A stretch of 11,976 bases of DNA from assembly GCA_948505485.1 (NCBI GenBank), contig CAOPQH010000044.1, positions 1-11,976 on the forward strand. The letters run 5' to 3'. Under the pieces are notes generated by a model, which searched no databases, was not told the origin of the DNA, and saw only the letters and a program-made list of their open reading frames with translations. Of the stretch, positions 7,529 to 11,976 are shown piece after piece (positions within the stretch are counted from its first letter, which is position 1; each line of letters begins with the position of its first letter). The DNA comes from an uncultured Clostridia bacterium. Lineage in GTDB: Bacteria; Bacillota; Clostridia; TANB77; CAG-508. Made by a program: the position numbers and the translations under genes.

Positions 7529-8038
7529 TTAAGCTTTTTTTGCTAACATAATAAACATGTTTCTACCCTCTAACTTTGGATTTTTTTCAACTACTGCAAC
7601 TTCTGATAGCTCATCAATAAATTTATTTAAAACACTTTCTCCTGCTTTTACATTATTAACTTCTCTACCTCTGAATCTGACAGTAATTTTAACTTTATTT
7701 CCATCCTCTAAAAATTTTTTTGCATTTTTAGATTTGAAACCAAAGTCATGTTCTTCTATATTAGGAGTAATTCTTATTTCTTTTATTTCTAAAGCTTTTT
7801 GTTTCTTTTTAGCTTCTTTTTCTTTTTTAGCTTGCTCAAATTTATATTTTCCGTAATTCATAATTTTGCAAACTGGTGGATTAACATTTGGTGCAACTAA
7901 AACTAAATCTAAGTTTTTATCTTCTGCTTTATCTAAAGCTTCATTTATTGTAATAACTCCTAACTTTTCTCCGTCGTCACTAATTAATTGAACTTCTTTA
8001 GCTCTTATCTGACCGTTTATTGGTAAATCTTGTTTTAT
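7529..8038 (-). CDS. infC: Translation initiation factor IF-3, probable AUA start
   Basis: IF-3 binds the 30S subunit, prevents premature joining of 50S and rejects non-canonical start codons. From the proposed start it is 169 residues, the normal length: N-domain beginning KQDLPINGQIRAKEVQLI, signature KIMNYGKYKFEQAKKEKEAK (58-77), Lys-rich linker, then a C-domain with KITVRFRGRE (117-126). The frame is open to TTG 8104 and ATG 8089, but those 17-22 extra residues (such as FNWLVTKSIFFLEV) do not resemble IF-3 and lack a good ribosome site. The strong GGAGGTG (8045-8051) is 8 nt before ATA at 8036-8038, where homologous proteins begin. A rare start codon lets IF-3 lower its own synthesis, as with AUU in E. 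coli. Product certain, start inferred. Confidence 0.95.
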   Translation of the reverse strand: MKQDLPINGQIRAKEVQLISDDGEKLGVITINEALDKAEDKNLDLVLVAPNVNPPVCKIMNYGKYKFEQAKKEKEAKKKQKALEIKEIRITPNIEEHDFGFKSKNAKKFLEDGNKVKITVRFRGREVNNVKAGESVLNKFIDELSEVAVVEKNPKLEGRNMFIMLAKKA

Positions 8039-8051
8039 ATAAAACACCTCC
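8036..8051 (-). promoter_or_regulatory. Ribosome binding site and AUA initiation codon of infC
   Basis: On the minus strand, GGAGG (8047-8051) and the following TG fit the 16S tail well. After an 8-nt spacer comes ATA in the infC frame. There is no ATG, GTG or TTG at a workable distance in that frame; the GTG codon overlaps the ribosome site itself. This decides the infC start. Confidence 0.75.
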
Positions 8052-8127
8052 AAAAAAAATATTGACTTTGTTACAAGCCAATTAAACATAATTATACTTT
8101 CCAAAATGAAAATAAAATATATATTTA

Positions 8128-8178
8128 ACCTTATCTTTTAAAACAAGTAAGGTGAGTAGCTTCTATGCTTCTCCTTGT
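8128..8178 (-). promoter_or_regulatory. Structured infC operon leader with possible pseudoknot
   Basis: In the RNA, ACAAG (8174-8178) pairs with CUUGU (8143-8147). Above that stem GAG-AGC pairs with GCU-CUC (8167-8173 with 8154-8160, one mismatch), leaving the six bases ACCUUA (8148-8153) bulged. These are exactly complementary to UAAGGU (8128-8133) further downstream, which would form a pseudoknot. A simple hairpin of ACCUUA with UAAGGU is an alternative, so a switch is possible. Autogenous control of this operon by L20 binding to its leader is known in Bacillus and E. coli; L20 as the ligand here is inferred. Confidence 0.55.
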
Positions 8179-8188
8179 AACGCATATT

Positions 8189-8217
8189 ATTATACTACTC
8201 TATATTAAATTTGTCAA
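8189..8217 (-). promoter_or_regulatory. infC operon sigma-A promoter
   Basis: On the minus strand, TTGACA (8212-8217), a 17-bp spacer and TATAAT (8189-8194), a perfect consensus. The start point near 8182 gives a leader of roughly 145 bases before the AUA, long enough to hold the structures at 8128-8178. Confidence 0.85.
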
Positions 8218-8265
8218 TGCTAATATAAATTTTTTATTAAAATTTCCTTTTTTTCTTGAAAATAC

Positions 8266-8294
8266 TTGTTTTTTTAGCGTTTTTGTAGGATAAT
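8266..8294 (+). promoter_or_regulatory. Possible promoter of the VirD4-like gene
   Basis: TTGTTT (8266-8271), 17 bp, GATAAT (8289-8294). The -35 is weak. The start would be near 8301, about 30 bases before the ATG. It is divergent from the infC promoter. Confidence 0.4.
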
Positions 8295-8330
8295 AGATAG
8301 GAATGATTAATTTATGAAAGGATAATATTT

Positions 8331-10655
8331 ATGAAATTTATAGATAAATTTTTAAACAAGTTAAATGTTAGCAGAAATACTTTTGCTACATATATATTAA
8401 CTTTATTAACAATTTATTTAGCTATAGATAGATTAGTTGAAATGTTACTTATGATATTTACAGGTGTTTCTGTATCATATTGGTCTCCTATTAAATATAC
8501 ACTTGCACTTGCTTGTCCAATTTTAGCATTTCTTTTCTCAGGATCTTCATCTTTTGGCTCAATAAAAAATACAAAAGTAACATTGTTTTATACATATGTT
8601 ATTGGTCTATATATCATTTCTGTTTCAATGTTCACTCAATGGTTTAATATGTGTGCATGGTTATTTTTAATATCTGTTCCAAACTATGTTGAACTAGTAA
8701 CAGATTTCTCAGATTTAATACGACCTGCATTTTCGGCTATATCAGTATACTTACCTTTAGTTACTGTTTTACCACTTATGAAATGGTTAGTATTAGGTGT
8801 AAATGACAGTAAAGATATGATTCGTTCTATTTGGGATTATGGAGGAATTAACTTATCAAACCAATCACAAGGACGTGGACCATATTCTTTCTCGATTTTT
8901 CTATGTCAAGACAAAGAAAATGGTGCAAAAATTTCTATACCAGAAGAACACAGATTTCAATCTTTGTTTATATGTGGAGGATCTGGTACAGGAAAAACAT
9001 CTTTACTTTTTGAGCCTTTAACAGCTAGAGATATAGAAAAGAAGTTCTTTTTTAGAGAAGTGTCAAAAGAGATGGGATTTACAGCTTTAAAAACAGGAAT
9101 AGCGACATTAAATTGTCCATACAATGGTGATTATATTAATGACAATTTTTCTTTAAATATGATATCACCGGCTTTTGGAAAAGATACTGTTTATAAAGCA
9201 TATATGAAAAAAATGTTACTTTCACCTGAAACATCTGAATTAGTATATAGAGATTTAGGAATAACTTCAATTTCTCCAGATTTTGAAACAATAAGTCATA
9301 TGGAAGAAGTGTGTAAAAATTTTAATATGAAGTACAACATAATTGATCCATCTAATCCAAATTCACTTGGATTAAATCCTTTTATATATGATGATGCTTC
9401 AAAAATCGCAGTTACTATATCTTCTGCTTTAAAAGGAATGGCTTATAGTGCACATTCAGAGCCAGAAGAAATGTATAGAGAAGATGTTACAATTCAAGCA
9501 ATTGAAAACTTATCAATTTTATTAAAAGAAATGTATCCTAGAATGAATAATGGATCTTTACCAAATTTACAAGACTTACTAAAAATGCTTACAAATTTTG
9601 AATTAGTTGAAAAAATGTGTGAAATTTTAAAAACACATTCAGATCTTGCTGAAAAATATAATACACAATTATCATACTTTGAAAACAATTTCTATACAAA
9701 TGGAAAAAATAAAAAAGAAACAGAAAAATATATAGTTTCAGCAATTACACAATTAGATAATCTTTTAAGATTACCTGGTGTAAAAAATGTACTATGTAAC
9801 AGGCATAATAATATAAATTTTGATAAAGCACTACAAAATGGTGAAATTACTTTTGTATGTACAAGAAGAGGCGATATTGGAGCTACAAGTCATAAAGCAT
9901 TTGGTCTATTCTTTATACTATCAATGCAAAACTCAGTATTAAGAAGACCTGGAAATGAAAGAATTAGAATTCCTCACTTTTTATATATAGATGAATTTTC
10001 AGATTTCATCTGTAAATCAACAGAACCTATATTTACTATGTTTAGAAAATATAGAGTTGCTACCACTATATCTGTGCAAAATTTAAGTCAATTAGAAGCT
10101 GCTGCCCAAAAACATAATTTCAAATCATTAATACTTTCTAATTGTGCTAATAAAGTATTTACTGGTAATTCTACTCCTGATGAAAGAGAATGGTGGGAAG
10201 CTGAATTTGGAAGAAGAAGAACATGGAATTATACAAATTCACTTGATACTGAAAAAATGTCTTATGACCCTAAAATGGGAAATGTAAAATGGGATTGGGA
10301 AAATGTAGCACCAAGAACAAAACTTGCTACTCTTCCTTTTAAAGGATGTTGTTATAAAATAAAAGATCAAAATGGAAGGCCGTTGTCTGGGGAAGGAACT
10401 CTTAATTTCATGGATTCAAAATATAAAGAACCTCAAACTGCTAAAAAATATAACTTTGAAAAATTCACATCAACAATATTAGATGATGATGATGACAATG
10501 ACCAAAAAGATACAAAAAAATTTAAACCTAGAAAAGTTGATTTTTCAGATAAAAGAAATGAAGTAGATCCTGTTCAAACAGATACTACAGATTCTAAATA
10601 TTTATTTGATAATGAAGATGCTATTTCGTTTACATTTAAAAAGAAAAGCACTTAG
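8331..10655 (+). CDS. Orphan VirD4/TraG-like membrane ATPase (type IV coupling protein family)
   Basis: Coupling proteins are membrane-tethered hexameric ATPases that pump DNA or protein substrates. This 774-residue protein has about four or five hydrophobic segments in its first 157 residues (about 17-45, 53-69, 83-118, 132-156), more than the usual two. It has Walker A GGSGTGKT (216-223), Walker B HFLYIDEF (549-556, D554/E555), and the family strings SVQNLSQLE (581-589) and NCANKVFTGNSTPDEREWW. DPSNPNSLGLNPF (339-351) matches the coupling-protein core. The usual DPKGE-like motif soon after Walker A is not seen; SPDFET (315-320), about 90 residues later, is the nearest equivalent, so the region is enlarged. 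The tail has an Asp run (718-722) and is highly charged. AAAGGA (8317-8322) sits 8 nt before the ATG. No relaxase or mating-channel genes flank it. Substrate is unknown. Confidence 0.85.
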   Translation: MKFIDKFLNKLNVSRNTFATYILTLLTIYLAIDRLVEMLLMIFTGVSVSYWSPIKYTLALACPILAFLFSGSSSFGSIKNTKVTLFYTYVIGLYIISVSMFTQWFNMCAWLFLISVPNYVELVTDFSDLIRPAFSAISVYLPLVTVLPLMKWLVLGVNDSKDMIRSIWDYGGINLSNQSQGRGPYSFSIFLCQDKENGAKISIPEEHRFQSLFICGGSGTGKTSLLFEPLTARDIEKKFFFREVSKEMGFTALKTGIATLNCPYNGDYINDNFSLNMISPAFGKDTVYKAYMKKMLLSPETSELVYRDLGITSISPDFETISHMEEVCKNFNMKYNIIDPSNPNSLGLNPFIYDDASKIAVTISSALKGMAYSAHSEPEEMYREDVTIQAIENLSILLKEMYPRMNNGSLPNLQDLLKMLTNFELVEKMCEILKTHSDLAEKYNTQLSYFENNFYTNGKNKKETEKYIVSAITQLDNLLRLPGVKNVLCNRHNNINFDKALQNGEITFVCTRRGDIGATSHKAFGLFFILSMQNSVLRRPGNERIRIPHFLYIDEFSDFICKSTEPIFTMFRKYRVATTISVQNLSQLEAAAQKHNFKSLILSNCANKVFTGNSTPDEREWWEAEFGRRRTWNYTNSLDTEKMSYDPKMGNVKWDWENVAPRTKLATLPFKGCCYKIKDQNGRPLSGEGTLNFMDSKYKEPQTAKKYNFEKFTSTILDDDDDNDQKDTKKFKPRKVDFSDKRNEVDPVQTDTTDSKYLFDNEDAISFTFKKKST

Positions 10656-10664
10656 TCCACATAG

Positions 10665-10747
10665 GATAATTAAATATTTTTATCAAATGCCTACACCAAC
10701 ATAGCTGTGGTCTTCCTACCGGCTTTGAGTAAAAATATTTAATTATC
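10665..10747. repeat. 83-bp palindromic repeat, copy 1
   Basis: Perfect 18-nt inverted arms (10665-10682 and 10730-10747) enclose a 47-nt core. Pairing continues with TCAAA/TTTGA and GCC/GGC (10689-10691 with 10721-10723), each separated by a one-base bulge. The apical part contains CATAGCTGTGG and CTTCCTACC, with a possible ACCA/TGGT mini-stem (10695-10698/10708-10711). It starts nine bases after the VirD4-like stop codon. It has no U-tract typical of a terminator. Confidence 0.85.
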
Positions 10748-10770
10748 TTTCTTTAACTTTAAAAATACTA

Positions 10771-10863
10771 TAACAGATAATTAAATATTTTTATTAAACG
10801 CCTGCGCCAACATAGCTGTGGTCTTCCTACCGGCTTTGAATAAAAATATTTAATTATCTGTTA
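10771..10863. repeat. 83-bp palindromic repeat, copy 2, with extended stem
   Basis: This is a direct second copy of the preceding repeat; the units start 111 bases apart. Arms are perfect over 25 bp (10771-10795 and 10839-10863), longer than in copy 1. The 47-nt core differs at only five positions, all transitions, in the 5' part and last base. The segment from CAACATAGC through GGCTTTGA is invariant. Confidence 0.85.
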
Positions 10864-10900
10864 ACAAAAAACTATAATAATGAAATTATAGCTTTTTTGT
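10864..10900. terminator. Bidirectional terminator between the VirD4-like gene and the metal exporter gene
   Basis: ACAAAAAA-CTATAAT (10864-10878) pairs with ATTATAG-C-TTTTTTGT (10885-10900), a 15-bp stem with one bulged C and a 6-nt loop. The A/T runs give a U-tract on either strand. It ends exactly at the exporter stop codon. Confidence 0.8.
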
Positions 10901-11764
10901 TTAAATACTAAATCCTATTAATTGTAATCCTATTCCTGTTACTACTCCAATAGTATATAATAAAATTATAATCTTTATATTTTCCTTAATATTCTTATTA
11001 CTTCTAAATAGTACAGCTAGTCCTACTCCCGCTCCAACAAATAAGCCTGATAACATAGTTGAAACATTTATTATATTTTCTACATATAATTTAGTTGTTA
11101 TTACTGAAGATGCACAGTTAGGTATTAATCCAATTATACCTGCAATAACAGGTCCTAATATAAGTTTATTAGAAATAAAACTCTCTATTGCTTCTTCACC
11201 TATTATTTCTATTAAAACATTTAATATTAGTGTTATTATAAATATGAATATTGTTATATTTATTGTATGTTTTAATGATGACTTAATAATACTATTTTCA
11301 CAATGACAATGCTCTTTTTCGCATATATCTTGTATCTTTTCCTCTTGCATTTCTTTTCTCTTTATTTTGATAACTAGATCTACTACAAAACCAGCAAGCA
11401 TTCCTACAATAAATTTTATTCCTAATATTTTTAGCATTACATTAATTGGTACAGCCTCAGAAATAAATAATGGTATCATTTCATCTGATGTTGCTAAATA
11501 AACAGAAATTAATGTACCTAGTGTTATTACTCTTGCTGCATATAAATTTGTTGCAGATACAGAAAAACCACATTGTGGAAAAATTCCTAAAAAACTGCCT
11601 ATTGCAGGTCCATATTTCCCTGATTTTTTAATTGTACTCTTGGTCTTTTCACTCATTTTATGTTCTATATACTCCATAATCAGATATGTTATGAATAAAA
11701 AAGGTATTAATTTTGCACAATCAATTATTGTATCTTTTAAAATATCTATAAATATATCTATCAT
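10901..11764 (-). CDS. Putative heavy-metal or arsenic exporter permease (ArsP_2-like, DUF2899 family)
   Basis: An integral membrane protein of 287 residues with about eight to ten hydrophobic segments and a central hydrophilic loop. It is built as an inverted or tandem duplication: GSFLGIFPQCGFSVSATNLY (56-75) is echoed by AGIIGLIPNCASSVITTKLY (208-227). Each half carries a Pro-Gln/Asn-Cys motif (63-65, 215-217) likely to line the transport path. The loop has CEKEHCHCE (148-156), a Cys/His cluster fit to bind a soft metal. These features match the family variously named putative manganese transporter or arsenic efflux protein; the actual substrate cannot be read from the sequence. AGGGG lies about 9 nt before the ATG. 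It has its own promoter (11799-11827) and terminator, so it appears to be a single-gene unit. Confidence 0.8.
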   Translation of the reverse strand: MIDIFIDILKDTIIDCAKLIPFLFITYLIMEYIEHKMSEKTKSTIKKSGKYGPAIGSFLGIFPQCGFSVSATNLYAARVITLGTLISVYLATSDEMIPLFISEAVPINVMLKILGIKFIVGMLAGFVVDLVIKIKRKEMQEEKIQDICEKEHCHCENSIIKSSLKHTINITIFIFIITLILNVLIEIIGEEAIESFISNKLILGPVIAGIIGLIPNCASSVITTKLYVENIINVSTMLSGLFVGAGVGLAVLFRSNKNIKENIKIIILLYTIGVVTGIGLQLIGFSI

Positions 11765-11798
11765 TTATAATTCCCCTATCAATTTTTTAACATTTTTT

Positions 11799-11827
11799 AT
11801 AATAACATATTTTTCCTTTTTTATCAA
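11799..11827 (-). promoter_or_regulatory. Promoter of the metal exporter gene
   Basis: On the minus strand, TTGATA (11822-11827), 17 bp, TATTAT (11799-11804). The start near 11792 gives a leader of roughly 28 bases, too short for a riboswitch. The -35 overlaps the first TTTATCA word of the operator-like array. Confidence 0.65.
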
Positions 11828-11893
11828 GGGGCATAAATTGTGATAAAGGAGTCTAGTTATTTTATCATAACTATTTATAATAAATATGATAAA
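11820..11893. promoter_or_regulatory. Operator-like array of four TTTATCA/TGATAAA words
   Basis: TTTATCA at 11820-11826 and 11861-11867 alternates with its inverse TGATAAA at 11841-11847 and 11887-11893. The start-to-start spacings are 21, 20 and 26 bases. The third and fourth form a 9-bp inverted repeat (TTTATCATA/TATGATAAA, 11861-11869/11885-11893). The first overlaps the exporter -35 box. A metal-responsive repressor would fit, but none is encoded here. Confidence 0.45.
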
Positions 11894-11930
11894 TAAAATG
11901 TTACAATTTGCGACTATACTAAAATTAACT

Positions 11931-11976
11931 AGAAATAATATATAGAAATTATTCATCTTCACATGCTCAAGCTAAT
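11931..11976. mobile_element. Partial second copy of the MITE-like element, cut by window end
   Basis: These 46 bases are the exact reverse complement of 6761-6806. Identity stops at AGAAAT (11931), which marks a likely element boundary. The rest of the copy lies beyond the window. Confidence 0.85.

Noticed and set aside
8039..8104. N-terminal extension of infC from TTG 8104 or ATG 8089
   Set aside because: The added residues are hydrophobic and unlike IF-3, ribosome sites are weak, and the strong GGAGGTG would fall inside the coding region.
8331..10655. Part of an integrative conjugative element
   Set aside because: No relaxase, VirB4/VirB6-like, integrase or excisionase gene or attachment repeat is visible on either side; flanks are housekeeping genes and a metal exporter.
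10665..10863. CRISPR array
   Set aside because: Only two repeat units, each 83 bp and itself palindromic, with a 23-28 bp gap and no cas genes.
11765..11962. Small minus-strand ORF of 65 codons upstream of the metal exporter
   Set aside because: It runs through the promoter, the operator-like array and part of the dispersed repeat, ends at the exporter ribosome site, and its composition simply reflects AT-rich DNA.

Overview
The window is strongly AT-rich DNA from a low-GC Gram-positive bacterium, most likely a clostridia-like Bacillota. The evidence is two von Willebrand A (vWA) proteins carrying LPXTG sortase motifs, the infC-rpmI-rplT operon order, GGAGG-type ribosome binding sites and near-consensus sigma-A promoters. 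TGA is used as a stop (recN) and TGG as tryptophan, so the mycoplasma code does not apply. I cannot name the species from sequence alone.

Layout. Positions 2-1075 (+) hold the 3' part of a cell-wall-anchored vWA protein that begins before the window. It converges on enolase (eno, 1233-2498, -), and three hairpins lie between the two genes. recN (2561-4192, -) lies upstream of eno on the same strand. Its consensus promoter sits inside a perfect 13-bp inverted repeat. Positions 4334-4528 are a compact mosaic of small hairpins with repeated loop sequences. Next is a second secreted vWA protein (4579-6435, -) whose reading frame stops directly after its LPKTG motif. Positions 6621-6813 are a non-coding element with inverted-repeat ends, abutting the terminator of the infC (7529-8038), rpmI and rplT operon (-). 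infC most probably starts at an AUA codon, and its leader can form a pseudoknot.

Divergent from infC is a solitary VirD4/TraG-like ATPase gene (8331-10655, +) with no relaxase, VirB-like or other transfer genes nearby. Two near-identical 83-bp hairpin repeats and a bidirectional terminator follow it. A metal-exporter-type membrane protein (10901-11764, -) comes next; its promoter region carries four alternating TTTATCA/TGATAAA words. The last 46 bases are an exact inverted copy of one end of the 6621-6813 element, so that element is dispersed.

How the parts relate. Most of the core is housekeeping: glycolysis, recombinational repair, translation initiation and large-subunit proteins. The accessory parts are surface proteins, an orphan coupling-type ATPase and a metal exporter. 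They are separated from the core by several kinds of non-coding palindromic repeat, which are the least explained part of the window. No CRISPR array, rRNA, tRNA or transposase gene was seen.
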